Below, piece by piece: positions 48,164-57,937 of a stretch of DNA of 64,000 bases; the stretch's first letter is position 1, and every line of letters starts with the position of its first letter. The DNA comes from Mesorhizobium plurifarium (GTDB lineage: Bacteria; Pseudomonadota; Alphaproteobacteria; Rhizobiales; Rhizobiaceae). The notes under the pieces were generated by a model. It had not been told where the DNA came from. It did no database searches and worked only from the letters and a program-made list of their open reading frames with translations. Both the position numbers and the translations under genes were made by a program. The stretch lies in contig CCNB01000004.1 of assembly GCA_000824785.1 (NCBI GenBank), forward strand, positions 629,665 to 693,664, written 5' to 3'.

Positions 48164-49966
48164 TTAGGCCGGATCGCTGACGCTCTGTTGGGCCTTGCGC
48201 TTTGCGCCGAAGCTGAGCAAGGCGGTGCGGTCGCGCTCCTCCGCCTGCTTTTTCGATCTTACCCGCATCATGTCTTTCCAGCCGATATAGCCGATGAGCC
48301 GTTCTTCCTCGCGTGAGACGACCGGCAGGTGCGAGACATTGGCGGTGAGCAGCTTGTCGGAAAGCGCCTCCAGATACTCGTCCGGATAAGCGAGCGTGAT
48401 CTTGCTGCCGGCGAGCAGTTCGCGGAGGGTGGCCTTGCGGTGCTTGCCGTTACGACGCCAGCGCAGGATCGCCGGCGGATCGATGACGCCGAGCACATGC
48501 CCCGCTTCATCGATCACCGGGAAGCTCGGGTGCCGCGTGTCCGGCGCGGTCAGGAAGCTCGCCGCGCCATGCAGCGTCATCGTCGCCGGCACGCTCTCGA
48601 CCTTGGTCGTCATCACTTCCTTGACCCTGGTCAGGGCGAACGGATCGACGCGGTATTCGCGCACGAGATGGTGCCCGCGCCGCGCCACTTTCTCGGTCAG
48701 GATCGAGCGCTTCATCAACAGCACGGTGACCGCGTGCGCGGTCGCGCAGGCTGCGATCAGCGGCACCAGCACATGCGTGTTGCCGGTGAGCTCGGTGGCG
48801 AAGAAGGTCGCGGTGAGCGGCGCGCGCATGGTGCCGCCCATGGTCGCAGCCATCGCCAGCAGCGGCCAGAAGCCGGGGCTTGCCTCGGGCAGGATGCCCG
48901 AGAGCACCGCGCCCATCGCACCGCCCATGATGAGCAGCGGTGCCAGCACGCCGCCCGATGTTCCGGATCCCAGCGCGACTGACCAGATGACGGCCTTCAC
49001 CACCAAAAGCAGCAGCGCGGCGGTCGCGACCGTGCGGCCGTCGAGCATGTTGGCGATGTTGTCGTAGCCGACGCCAAGCGCGTGCGGCTCGATCAGCCCG
49101 CCGATGCCGACCACCAGGCCGCCGATCATCGGCCACCACATCCAGTGGATCGGCAGCTTCAGGAAGGCGTCCTCGCAGGCATAGACCAATTGCGTCAGCA
49201 ATCCCGAAAGCAGCCCGGCGGCAATGCCGACCAGCACCCAGCCGCCGAGCCCGGCGATCGATGCCTCCATGCTGCCTGAAAACGGAAAGATCGGGCTCGG
49301 CATGTGCAGCAGCGTGCGCTCGACCTCCGCGACGATCGCGGCGACGGCGACCGGGATGAAGCTGCGCGGCGTCCATTCGAACAAAAGCAGCTCGACGGCG
49401 AGCATGATTGCCGCGATCGGCGTGCCGAACACCGTCGTCATGCCGGCCGCCGCGCCCGCCACAAGCAGCGTCTTGCGCTCATTGTCGCTGACCGGCAGCA
49501 TCTGCGCGATCAGCGAGCCGATGGCGCCGCCGGTCATGATGATCGGGCCTTCGGCGCCGAAGGGTCCGCCCGAGCCGATCGAGATCGCCGAGGACAGCGG
49601 CTTCAGCACCGCGACCTTGGCGTCGAGCCGCGAGCGCCCGAGCAGGATCGCCTCGATGGCCTCGGGGATGCCGTGGCCGCGGATCTTCTCGCTGCCGAAG
49701 CGCGCCATCAGGCCGATGATCAGCGCGCCGACCACCGGAACGAGCACGGCGGCGAGCCCGAGCGGTGAGTCCTCGAGCTTGAGCTCGGCCAGCGAGAACT
49801 GGCCGAAATAGGCGATGTTGGTGGCAAGCCTGATGAGCTGCAGAAGCACGATGCCGGCAAGGAGCCCGGCGGTCGCCACCACCACGGCGATGGCCGCGAT
49901 GACGAGCACGCGCGGATCGGTCGTGAAGTCGCGAAGATGGCCGTTGCCGGCGTGAGACGATTTCAT
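48164..49966 (-). CDS. ClC-family chloride channel/transporter with C-terminal CBS pair
   Basis: About 600 residues. Membrane part with the ClC signatures GHGIPEAIEAIL, GSGGPFGAEGPIIMTGG (the glutamate of GAEGP is the gating/proton glutamate) and GSGTSGGVLAPLL. A cytoplasmic tail carries two CBS domains (VKEVMTTKVESVPATMTLHGAASFL and ITLAYPDEYLEALSDKLLTANVSHLPVV). Either a channel or a Cl-/H+ antiporter. An ATG at 50023 gives 19 more residues but lies within the palindrome at 50022-50038, so 49966 (MKSSHAGN) is favoured. Divergent from a MarR regulator. Confidence 0.92.
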   Translation of the reverse strand: MKSSHAGNGHLRDFTTDPRVLVIAAIAVVVATAGLLAGIVLLQLIRLATNIAYFGQFSLAELKLEDSPLGLAAVLVPVVGALIIGLMARFGSEKIRGHGIPEAIEAILLGRSRLDAKVAVLKPLSSAISIGSGGPFGAEGPIIMTGGAIGSLIAQMLPVSDNERKTLLVAGAAAGMTTVFGTPIAAIMLAVELLLFEWTPRSFIPVAVAAIVAEVERTLLHMPSPIFPFSGSMEASIAGLGGWVLVGIAAGLLSGLLTQLVYACEDAFLKLPIHWMWWPMIGGLVVGIGGLIEPHALGVGYDNIANMLDGRTVATAALLLLVVKAVIWSVALGSGTSGGVLAPLLIMGGAMGAVLSGILPEASPGFWPLLAMAATMGGTMRAPLTATFFATELTGNTHVLVPLIAACATAHAVTVLLMKRSILTEKVARRGHHLVREYRVDPFALTRVKEVMTTKVESVPATMTLHGAASFLTAPDTRHPSFPVIDEAGHVLGVIDPPAILRWRRNGKHRKATLRELLAGSKITLAYPDEYLEALSDKLLTANVSHLPVVSREEERLIGYIGWKDMMRVRSKKQAEERDRTALLSFGAKRKAQQSVSDPA

Positions 49967-50021
49967 TTTGGGAGCCTGAACTTTCTGGCGGCGCAATGGC
50001 CGTCCGGTTTCAGGTGGCCTC

Positions 50022-50038
50022 ATATCGTAATACGATAT
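50022..50038. promoter_or_regulatory. Perfect palindrome, candidate MarR operator
   Basis: ATATCGTAATACGATAT has 8-bp perfect arms around a single A. It lies about 55 bp upstream of the preferred ClC start and about 100 bp upstream of the divergent MarR gene, the expected size and symmetry of a MarR dimer site. Confidence 0.65.
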
Positions 50039-50136
50039 AAATCTTCAAGCCGTTTTCGCGACCTGCTCCGCGTCATTTTGGACAGGGATCGCGACAACCT
50101 GTTGAGCTTTTGCGGGAAAGGACCATAAGTCGGGGA

Positions 50137-50565
50137 ATGACGCCGTCGAAACCACGTCCCGCCATCAGCCAGGCCGACTACCAGCGGCTGTCACAGTTCC
50201 GTTACCTGATCCGCCGCTTTCTCGAATTCAGCCAGGTCCAGGCCAATGAGGCGGGCCTCACGCCGCGCCAGCACCAGGCGCTGCTGGCGATCAAGGGATT
50301 TCCAAGCGGCGGGCCGGTGGCGGTGGGCGATCTCGCTGAGCGGCTGCGCATCCGCCACCACAGCGCGGTGGAGCTGGTGAACCGCCTTGCCGAGGCAGGC
50401 CTGGTCATTCGCGATCAGGACAAGAGCGATCATCGCCGCGTCCTGCTGCAGCTCACCCCTTTGGCCGACGATCGCCTGGCCGAATTGTCGGCCGCGCATC
50501 TCGACGAACTGTCGCGCATAGAGCCGATGCTGCGGCGTCTGCTCTCGCGCCAGGAAGAGTCCTAG
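50137..50565 (+). CDS. MarR-family transcriptional regulator
   Basis: A 142-residue winged-helix protein: VQANEAGLTPRQHQALLAIKGFPSGGPVAVGDLAERLRIRHHSAVELVNRLAEAGLVIRDQDKSDHRRVLLQLT covers the recognition helix and wing (DKSDHRRVLLQLT). ATG 50137 has CGGGGA just upstream. Divergent from the ClC gene, with a perfect palindrome between, so it probably regulates both. Confidence 0.9.
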   Translation: MTPSKPRPAISQADYQRLSQFRYLIRRFLEFSQVQANEAGLTPRQHQALLAIKGFPSGGPVAVGDLAERLRIRHHSAVELVNRLAEAGLVIRDQDKSDHRRVLLQLTPLADDRLAELSAAHLDELSRIEPMLRRLLSRQEES

Positions 50566-50613
50566 GCGCGCGCCGGCGCATCTGGGTCAGCTCCGCTATG
50601 CGCGGCGTAAAAC

Positions 50614-53600
50614 TCAACCGCCGTCGAGCGACTTCAACAGATTGTCGATCGTGAACGGGTTGGCCTTGGGCTTCACCGGCGCAGGGGGCGAACCGTCGTT
50701 GACGCCGGGCAGCGATCCGTCGACCTTCCGCGCTTGCTCGGCCGCCTTGCGTGCTGCTTCCAGCTTCGCCTGTTCCGCCTTCTTGCGGTCGGCCTCGGCC
50801 TGCGCTTTGGCCGCTTCGTCCGCGGCCCGCTGCTCGGCCTCCGCCTTCGCCTGTGCATCGGCCTTGGCCTTGGCGTCCGCTTCGGCCTGCGCCCTGGCGT
50901 CGGCTTCCGCCTTGGCCCTCGCCTCTTCGTCGGCCTTGGCCTTTGCCTCGGCTTCCGCATGTGCCTGCGCTTCCGCTTCGGCTTTCGCCCTGGCTTCGGC
51001 CTCGGCCTTCTGCCGCGCCACTTCCTCTTGCCGGCGCAACTCCTCGGCCGCCTTGTCTCGCTCCGTCTGCAGCGCCGCGTAATAGCGCACCTCGTGCCGC
51101 AGCCGCTGCTTTTCGAGCAGCGCCGCCTGCATCGCCTCGACCCGCTGCTGCTCCTTCTCCAGGGCGCGCTGCGTCAGGAACTGCGCCAGCGGACCGCTGT
51201 CGAATTGGGGCGCGGCCGCCCCGAGCGGGCCGGCCAGGCTGAAATTGACGGCAGGCTCCGAGCCCACCAAAGCCTCATCGCCGGGACGATAGGTCAGCGC
51301 CCCCTTCGCCGTGACGGTGCTCGTGTTGAGATCGGCGGTGACGTCGGCGGACAAGGTAGCGCCGGGATTGTCGAGGCTGATCGGCGGCGCCCGCAGCGTG
51401 CCGTTGGCGACGGTGAAGGCCACATCCGTATCGCCGGCGGCGAAGCTGCCCTCGCCGACGATCCGCGGCGCGAACTCCGCGGTCTTGGCCGTGTCGATAT
51501 CGCGTCCGATCGCGTCGGCCTTGGCGATGATGGCGCCAAAGCCGTCCGGATTGATACCGTCCACTTTCAATGCCTTCAGCGCCGCTGTGCCCGATCCGGA
51601 AAGAGCCGCGATCATGGCGTCGACCGATTTGCCGCTGGTCGACAGCGCCGCCGAAAGATCGCCGCTGCCGCCGATGCCCGCGCCCGGCAGGATGGCGGAA
51701 AGATCGCTGCCGGCCAACCTCATCTGGCCGGAGAACAGGCCAGTGCCCTCGGTGTTCTTCAGGTCGAACAGGCCGGTCACATCGCCGCCATAGAGCTTCG
51801 CCTTGAGGTCGGAGACATGGATGCCTTCGCGATCGAGCTTCAGCGAGAAGGAAGCGTCATGCGCCGTCGCGAACCGCCCGACGGCGAGCGCCGAGGTATT
51901 GAGATCGAGGTCGGCGTTGAAAGGAAGGGTCGACTTCTGACTGAACGGCGTCGTCGGCCACCGGCCCTTGGCGGGAGCGAAGGACTGGTCGCCGAACAGC
52001 GAGACCGCCAGCGGATCGAGGTCGAGTTCGTCGAGCGCCAGCGCCCCGGCAAGATGCGGCAGCCCATCCTTGGTGTCGATGTTGATGTCGCCGGAGACCG
52101 CCGCCTTGTTGATCGAACCGGTGAGGCCGCTCAGCACCAGGAGCCCGTTGCCGAAATCGGCATCGGCCGCCAGCGACGTCGACGTGCCCGTTCCCATCCC
52201 CGGCAAGCCTACCCCCGTCGTCATCAGCCACGGCTCGATATCGGCGGCGTCGAGATTGATCTTGCCCTTGGCGGCGGCGCCTTGCGCCGTCTCGGCGACG
52301 GTTCCGTCGAAGCTTGCCCTGAAATCGTCGGCCGTCAGGTTGAAGCTGGTCGCGAGACCGCCGGCGACCGAGCCCTTCGCCGAGATGTCGGTGTTGGCGT
52401 GGCCGAGCATGCCGAGCGGCAGCGCCGGCAGGCCGTAAAGCGCAAGCAGCGTGGTGGCATTGTCGTTGCGGGCGTTGAAGGTGATCGACACCGGCGCCTC
52501 GGAGAGCTTGTCCGTGGTCCCCTTGCCGGAAAGCGAGGCTGAGAAGGCCGAGCCGCCCGCCTTGCCCTGGGCCGAGAGCGCCAGGCCCGTGGTGCCGTCG
52601 CCATTGTCGGCGGCGCTGGTCAAGAGATCGATGCGCGCGTCCTGGAACAGTTCGGGATAGGCCGCCGCGCGGCCGGCCAGGCCTTTGAGCACGCCATTGT
52701 CGGGATAATGCCGAGCCGCGACATCGATCAGCGGCTTGAGGTCCACCGCCACCACGGAAGCGTTGAGCTTGCCGGTCGGGCTTTGGGGAAAATCCTTGAT
52801 CCGGCCCGTGGCGCTGATCGAGGCGCCGGCCAGGCCGCCGATCGAAAGCCGGTCTATCTCGAGCAGGCCCTCGCGCAGCCGCAGCGCCGTGTCGACGGTG
52901 TCGGCGCTCAAGCCGCCAGCGCTGACCGGCCCCGCCTTGATCCGGAAATCGAGATCGCGATCCGAAAAGCGGTTGGCGCCCTTGTCGCTGATGAAGATCG
53001 AGGCGAAGGCGGCCAGCCCGTCCAGGTCCATCTCGCCGCCGGTAAGCCGCATCAGCACCGATGGCCTGGCGCCGTCCGGTTGGCTGGAATCGATGCTGCC
53101 CGAGAATTTCGCCTTGCCGAGGATGAGTTCGAGATCGCTGAAGGACTGCCGGTTCTCGCTGAGATCGACCTTGGCCTTGAAGCCTGCCGCGGGCAGCCGG
53201 CGGATCGCCTCGTCGACATCCTTCGACAGCCAGGCGGCAAAGCCGGAAGGCTGTCCGACGGCCAGCAGCAACGAGCCGGTGAAACCGAAGTGGTCTTCCA
53301 CGGTGAGCCTGCCGTCGGCTTCGAGCGTCGTGCGGCCCGGCAGCGTCGCGGCAAGCGACTTGACCGACCAGCCGCCCTCGACGGGCTCGGCCGACAGCCG
53401 CACGTCGCGCACCGTCGTGTCGCCCGCCACCACCGCCGGCAACCTGACCTCGAGCGCCCCTGGTATCGTCGGCTTCGGCATGTGCTGCAGCGTCTGCTCG
53501 AAGGCAGCGATGCGCTGGTCGAGCGTGAAGCCTGAGCCGGTGGCTCCACCGACAGCCTCGTCAAACTGGACCTGCGCCCCGCTGGCCTCGACCGCGAAAT

Positions 53601-54543
53601 GCGGCTTCAGGCCGAGATCGACCGAGGCCTTGCCGTCGGCGGTATAGGGATTGTCGAGCGGGCCGGTTTCGAAGCGGAACTCCTCGACATCGAGCTTCTG
53701 GTGGTCGAGCGCGAACTTGCCGTTCAGTCGGAAGCCCGGATCGGGCTTGCCGGTGCTGATCTTGACCGGCTCGCCGTCATTGCCGCGCAGCTCGGCCGAG
53801 TTTTTGTCCGCACCCGAGATCTTGAACTGGCCGGAATAGACCGCCGCGCCCTTGACGATGCCGGCATTGCCGTCGGCTTCGACGATCAGCGGATAGGCAT
53901 CGGGATCGGCCTTCAGCCTGAGCCGCATCTGGCCGTCCGGTTCCACCTTGCCGGTCGAGGCCGAGACATCGGTGCGCAGGCCGTCGAAGCGTAGCGTTCC
54001 GTCCATGCGCCATGGACCGGTGAGCGCCTTGGCCGAAATGGTCGAGTTGATCTCCGAGATCAGATGGCTGCGCCCGCCGGCGGCGTGGCGAAGCTCGATC
54101 TGCCCCTCGGTCACCGATAGCTTCTCGATGGCGATCTGGCCGGGGTTGAAGGGCGTCGACGGCCGGATCGCCCAGTCGACGGTGCCGTTGCCGGCGACAT
54201 CGATGATAGCTCTGGGGTGCACCAGCCGCATGTCGAAGATCAGCACCTCGCCGCGCAGGAACGGCGCGAGCTCCGCATCCATGGAAAAGGTCTCGACCGT
54301 CATCGCCGGCTTGCCTTCCGGCCCGCCCGCGACCTCGACATTCGAGAAGGTCACCGACGGAAACGGCAGCAGCCGCGCCGTCGCATCGCCCTTCACAGTC
54401 ACCTTGCGGCCGAGGATGGCGCTGGCCTCGCGCTCGAAATCGCCCCGGTAACCCGTCCAGTCGATGAAATACGGCACCACCAGCGCCGCGCACAGCACCA
54501 GCACGAACAGGCCACCGAAGATCACGAACAGGCGGGCGAGCAT
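50614..54543 (-). CDS. Very large AsmA-family protein with TolA-like C-terminal tail
   Basis: A 1309-residue envelope protein. N-terminal membrane helix (LFVIFGGLFVLVLCAALVVPYFIDW) followed by the AsmA opening YRGDFEREASAILGRKVTVKGDATARLLPFPSVTFSNVEV. The long middle is beta-rich, as in AsmA/YhjG proteins that bridge inner and outer membranes and handle lipids. From about residue 1115 to 1275 comes an Ala/Lys/Glu/Arg-rich coiled region with repeats such as AKAEAEAQAHAEAEAKAKADEEA, then a Pro-rich end VKPKANPF. The DNA there (50.72-51.05 kb) is correspondingly repetitive. The tail is unusual and TolA-like. Stands alone, convergent with MarR. Confidence 0.9.
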   Translation of the reverse strand: MLARLFVIFGGLFVLVLCAALVVPYFIDWTGYRGDFEREASAILGRKVTVKGDATARLLPFPSVTFSNVEVAGGPEGKPAMTVETFSMDAELAPFLRGEVLIFDMRLVHPRAIIDVAGNGTVDWAIRPSTPFNPGQIAIEKLSVTEGQIELRHAAGGRSHLISEINSTISAKALTGPWRMDGTLRFDGLRTDVSASTGKVEPDGQMRLRLKADPDAYPLIVEADGNAGIVKGAAVYSGQFKISGADKNSAELRGNDGEPVKISTGKPDPGFRLNGKFALDHQKLDVEEFRFETGPLDNPYTADGKASVDLGLKPHFAVEASGAQVQFDEAVGGATGSGFTLDQRIAAFEQTLQHMPKPTIPGALEVRLPAVVAGDTTVRDVRLSAEPVEGGWSVKSLAATLPGRTTLEADGRLTVEDHFGFTGSLLLAVGQPSGFAAWLSKDVDEAIRRLPAAGFKAKVDLSENRQSFSDLELILGKAKFSGSIDSSQPDGARPSVLMRLTGGEMDLDGLAAFASIFISDKGANRFSDRDLDFRIKAGPVSAGGLSADTVDTALRLREGLLEIDRLSIGGLAGASISATGRIKDFPQSPTGKLNASVVAVDLKPLIDVAARHYPDNGVLKGLAGRAAAYPELFQDARIDLLTSAADNGDGTTGLALSAQGKAGGSAFSASLSGKGTTDKLSEAPVSITFNARNDNATTLLALYGLPALPLGMLGHANTDISAKGSVAGGLATSFNLTADDFRASFDGTVAETAQGAAAKGKINLDAADIEPWLMTTGVGLPGMGTGTSTSLAADADFGNGLLVLSGLTGSINKAAVSGDINIDTKDGLPHLAGALALDELDLDPLAVSLFGDQSFAPAKGRWPTTPFSQKSTLPFNADLDLNTSALAVGRFATAHDASFSLKLDREGIHVSDLKAKLYGGDVTGLFDLKNTEGTGLFSGQMRLAGSDLSAILPGAGIGGSGDLSAALSTSGKSVDAMIAALSGSGTAALKALKVDGINPDGFGAIIAKADAIGRDIDTAKTAEFAPRIVGEGSFAAGDTDVAFTVANGTLRAPPISLDNPGATLSADVTADLNTSTVTAKGALTYRPGDEALVGSEPAVNFSLAGPLGAAAPQFDSGPLAQFLTQRALEKEQQRVEAMQAALLEKQRLRHEVRYYAALQTERDKAAEELRRQEEVARQKAEAEARAKAEAEAQAHAEAEAKAKADEEARAKAEADARAQAEADAKAKADAQAKAEAEQRAADEAAKAQAEADRKKAEQAKLEAARKAAEQARKVDGSLPGVNDGSPPAPVKPKANPFTIDNLLKSLDGG

Positions 54544-54738
54544 CTGTTTCCCGGGTTGAAAGTCAGCCGCACTCTACCCGCATCCGCGTGTCGATAAAGA
54601 GGCAATTCAGCACCCGGCGGCCGCCAACCTCTCCAGTTGCGCGATCGCTCGCGGTCAGGATATCTCTTTTCCCGATCCCTGCCCTTCCGGCCGCGTCCTT
54701 GGCCGCCACAGATCTGAACCCAACACGGAGCGTTCCCG

Positions 54739-55707
54739 ATGTCAGGCAAGAACTGGGACAGAGTGCCGATCGACGCGCAGAGCGTCGACGCTCCGCTGTC
54801 GACGGCCGCGATCTTCCTTGTCGTGACGGTCGGCAGCGACAAGGCCGCGCTTTCGGCCGCCGCCTCGGTGCTGGGCGAGCTCGATGATCTCGTCAAGAAT
54901 GTCGGCTTCCGCGACCTGTCGGGCCGGCTGTCCTGCATCGCCGGCATCGGCGCCGGGCTCTGGAACCGCCTGTCGCCCAGCCGGCGGCCGCGCGAGCTGA
55001 AACCCTTCGCGCCGATCGAGGGCGCGGCGCATTCGGCGCCCTCGACCCCGGGCGATCTGCTGTTCCACATCCGCGCCGAGCGGCCCGACATGTGCTTCGA
55101 GCTCGAACGCATCCTGCTGGACGCCCTTGGCGGCAGCGTGACCGTCGCCGACGAAGTGTCCGGATTTCGCTATTTCGACGCGCGCGATCTCCTGGGCTTC
55201 GTCGACGGCACCGCCAATCCGACCGGCCTCGACTTGCCCGCCTCCGCCTTGGTCGGCGACGAGGACGGCGACTTTGCCGGCGGCAGCTACGTCGTCGTGC
55301 AAAAATACCTGCACGATATGGCGGCCTGGAAAGAGACGCCGACCCATGTCCAGGAAGAGATCATCGGTCGCACCAAGATCGACAACATCGAGATCGATGA
55401 CGAAGACAAGCCGCGCAAATCGCACAAATCGCTGGCCACGATCGAGGACGACGCCGGCAACGAATACGACATCCTGCGCGACAACATGCCGTTCGGCCGT
55501 CCGGGGCAGAACGAGTTCGGAACCTATTTCATCGGCTACACGCGCTATCTGTGGGTGATCGAAAAAATGCTGCAGCGCATGTATGTCGGCGAGCCGCCCG
55601 GCGCCTATGACCGGCTGCTCGACTTCTCCACGCCGCACACCGGCACGACCTTCTTCGCGCCGACGCGGCCCATGCTGCAGAAGCTGGTCGAAGGCGTGGG
55701 AGAATAG
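54739..55707 (+). CDS. Dyp-type peroxidase
   Basis: A 322-residue dye-decolorizing heme peroxidase. The GxxDG motif is in LLGFVDGTANPTG, the proximal heme histidine candidate is in RKSHKSLATIEDD, and the distal arginine in YDILRDNMPFGRPGQNEFG; FFIAYTR-like FIGYTRYL follows. Class B-like (P) DyP by these features. No Tat signal is visible, so cytoplasmic or encapsulin-loaded; no encapsulin gene adjacent. GGAG is 8 nt before the ATG. Confidence 0.93.
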   Translation: MSGKNWDRVPIDAQSVDAPLSTAAIFLVVTVGSDKAALSAAASVLGELDDLVKNVGFRDLSGRLSCIAGIGAGLWNRLSPSRRPRELKPFAPIEGAAHSAPSTPGDLLFHIRAERPDMCFELERILLDALGGSVTVADEVSGFRYFDARDLLGFVDGTANPTGLDLPASALVGDEDGDFAGGSYVVVQKYLHDMAAWKETPTHVQEEIIGRTKIDNIEIDDEDKPRKSHKSLATIEDDAGNEYDILRDNMPFGRPGQNEFGTYFIGYTRYLWVIEKMLQRMYVGEPPGAYDRLLDFSTPHTGTTFFAPTRPMLQKLVEGVGE

Positions 55708-55722
55708 CCGCCGGCCAGCGTA

Positions 55723-57138
55723 TCAGCCCGCCGCCGGCAGGATCTTGCCCGGATTCATGATGTTCAGCGGATCGAGCCCCTGCTTGATCATGCGCATGAT
55801 GTCGACGCCATGGCCGAGCTCGTGGCGCAGGAAGCCGACCTTGCCCTGGCCGATGCCATGCTCGCCCGTGCAGGTGCCTTCCATCGCGATGGCGCGCATG
55901 TTGAGACGGGCGACAAATTTTTCCGCAAGCGCTATCTCGGCCGGGTTGTCGACGTCCATCAGCACCAGCACATGGAAATTGCCGTCGCCGGCATGGCCGA
56001 CGATCGGCGCCACCAGCCCCATCTCGGCAATGTCGGCCTCGGTTTCGGTGACGCATTCGGCAAGCCGCGAGATCGGCACGCAGACATCGGTCGACAGCCC
56101 CTTGGCGCCGGGACGCAGCGTCAGCGACGACCAATAGGCGTCGTGGCGCGCCTTCCAGAGCTTTGTCCGCTCCTCCGCGACGCTGGTCCACAGGAACGGC
56201 CCGCCGCCATTCTCCTCGGCGATCATGCCGAACGTCTCGGCCTGTTCGGCCACGCCCGCGTCGCTGCCGTGGAACTCGACGAACAGGCACGGGCTCTCCG
56301 GATAGTCGAGCTTGGAATAATTCTTCATCGCCCGCATCTGCAGCGCGTTGACCAGTTCGATGCGCGCCACCGGGATGCCCATCTGGATCGTCGCGATCAC
56401 CGTGTTGCAGGCCGCCTCGAGGCTCGGGAACGGGCAGACGCCGCCCGAGATCGCCTGCGGAATGCCCTGCAGCCTCAGCGTCAGCGAGGTGATGACGCCG
56501 AGCGTGCCTTCCGAGCCGACCAGAAGCCGCGTCAAGTCGTAGCCGGCCGAGCTTTTCTTCGCCCGCTTGCCGGTGGTCACCGTCTCGCCGTCGGCCATGA
56601 CCGCGGTCAGCGACAGCACGTTCTCGCGCATCGTGCCGTAGCGCACCGCGTTGGTGCCGGAAGCCCTGGTCGCCGCCATGCCGCCGAGCGAGGCATTGGC
56701 GCCCGGATCGATCGGAAAGAACAGGCCGGTGTCGCGCAGGTGCCGGTTGAGGTCCTCGCGCGTCACCCCGGGCTCGACGGTGCAATCGAGGTCCTGCGGA
56801 TTGACGGCCAGGATGCGGTTCATGCGCGACGTGTCGATGGAGATGCCGCCGCCCGGCGCGTTGGTGTGGCCCTCGAGCGAGGAACCGACACCGAAGGCGA
56901 TGACCGGCACGCGGTGGGCGGCGCAGGCGCGCACGATCTCCTGCACGTCCGCAGTCGTCTCGGCGAAAGCGACGCCGTCCGGCGCCTGGGTCGGGATGTA
57001 GGTGGTGGTGTGCGCGTGCTGGCCTCGTATCGCCGCGCCGGTCTGGAAGCGCTCGCCGAAGCGCTGCTTGAGTATGCCGAGCACCGCGGCGATGCCTTCC
57101 TCATTGCGTTCGACGGGGTTGAGGTCGCTCAAAGCCAT
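55723..57138 (-). CDS. FAD-binding D-lactate dehydrogenase (cytochrome type, GlcD/Dld family)
   Basis: A 471-residue flavoenzyme: the FAD_binding_4 domain (PVIAFGVGSSLEGHTNAPGGGISIDTSRMNRIL, then GANASLGGMAATRASGTNAVRYGTMRENVLSL) and the C-terminal FAD-oxidase domain with VGHAGDGNFHVLVLMD and GTCTGEHGIGQGKVGFL. Oxidises D-lactate or a related 2-hydroxy acid and reduces cytochrome c or quinone. ATG 57138 has GAGGA 5 nt upstream. Downstream gap of only 15 bp to the convergent peroxidase gene. Confidence 0.92.
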   Translation of the reverse strand: MALSDLNPVERNEEGIAAVLGILKQRFGERFQTGAAIRGQHAHTTTYIPTQAPDGVAFAETTADVQEIVRACAAHRVPVIAFGVGSSLEGHTNAPGGGISIDTSRMNRILAVNPQDLDCTVEPGVTREDLNRHLRDTGLFFPIDPGANASLGGMAATRASGTNAVRYGTMRENVLSLTAVMADGETVTTGKRAKKSSAGYDLTRLLVGSEGTLGVITSLTLRLQGIPQAISGGVCPFPSLEAACNTVIATIQMGIPVARIELVNALQMRAMKNYSKLDYPESPCLFVEFHGSDAGVAEQAETFGMIAEENGGGPFLWTSVAEERTKLWKARHDAYWSSLTLRPGAKGLSTDVCVPISRLAECVTETEADIAEMGLVAPIVGHAGDGNFHVLVLMDVDNPAEIALAEKFVARLNMRAIAMEGTCTGEHGIGQGKVGFLRHELGHGVDIMRMIKQGLDPLNIMNPGKILPAAG

Positions 57139-57198
57139 GAATTCCTCCGCGAATGGACCAGCGGCCACTCTTGTTATGCAGCTATGGATGATGCCTAA

Positions 57199-57232
57199 AG
57201 CAATTCGAGGAAAAGTGCCAAGCGGTTAGGCT
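57199..57232. repeat. Partial copy of the GCAATTCCGG palindromic element
   Basis: AAGCAATTCGAGGAAAAGTG resembles the left half of the element at 34030-34073 and shares the downstream AGCGGTT, but lacks the right arm. Lies upstream of the D-lactate dehydrogenase. Confidence 0.55.
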
Positions 57233-57305
57233 AGGCGACTTTTTGCGCCAGAACGACGAGAATCTCAGCAGCCACGCCCTGCCCAGCGACGATCAAGGAA
57301 AAGCA

Positions 57306-57791
57306 ATGACGATCCCCGCACCCATCCTGTCCCGCCCGTTGGCGATCGAGAAGGACTGGATCGACTATAATGGCCACCTCAACATGGCCTATTACAACGT
57401 GCTGTTCGATCGCGGCACCGACGAAGCGTTCGCGATGATGGGAGTGGACGCAAGCTATACCAAGGAACGCCGCCTCAGCGTCTACACCGCGGAAGTCCAT
57501 GTCTGCTACGTGCGTGAGCTGCATCTTCACGACACGGTCAAGGTCTCGTTCCAGCTCATCGATCATGACGACAAGCGGTTGCGGACCTATCAGGAAATCC
57601 GCCACGTCGACGGCTGGCTCGCTGCCACGTCGGAAACGCTGTCGCTGCATGTCGACATGGAAGGACCGAAGGTCGCGCCCTTCCCCGCCGACGTGATGGC
57701 CAAGCTGGAGGCCGTGCGCGCCGCCCATGCGACGCTGCCCATGCCCGAGCGCGCCGGCCGCTCGATCGGCATCAAGCGCAAGAGCGCTTGA
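57306..57791 (+). CDS. Hot-dog-fold acyl-CoA thioesterase-like protein
   Basis: A 161-residue protein with the hot-dog helix DWIDYNGHLNMAYYNVLFDRGTDEAF and the beta-strands VHVCYVRELHLHDTVKVSFQLI. Closest type is the 4HBT-like thioesterase related to those in carnitine metabolism (DYNGHLN motif). ATG 57306 has AAGGAAAAG upstream; an ORF extension to 57243 is likely not translated. Stands alone. Confidence 0.82.
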   Translation: MTIPAPILSRPLAIEKDWIDYNGHLNMAYYNVLFDRGTDEAFAMMGVDASYTKERRLSVYTAEVHVCYVRELHLHDTVKVSFQLIDHDDKRLRTYQEIRHVDGWLAATSETLSLHVDMEGPKVAPFPADVMAKLEAVRAAHATLPMPERAGRSIGIKRKSA

Positions 57792-57937
57792 AAACCCGCA
57801 CGCCCGCGTTAACCTTACCAAGGTTTTAACGTGAACAAGTCAGTTGAGTCCGTTGAACGACTCACCGGCGCGTTCGAAAACCGCCGTACCGGGTTTGCGC
57901 ACGGGGCGGCTGGCGGAATGCGGTGCGAGGACAGTGC

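Noticed and set aside
50720..51050. Tandem repeat locus independent of coding
   Set aside because: The repetition follows from Ala/Lys/Glu-rich codons in the AsmA tail rather than a separate element.
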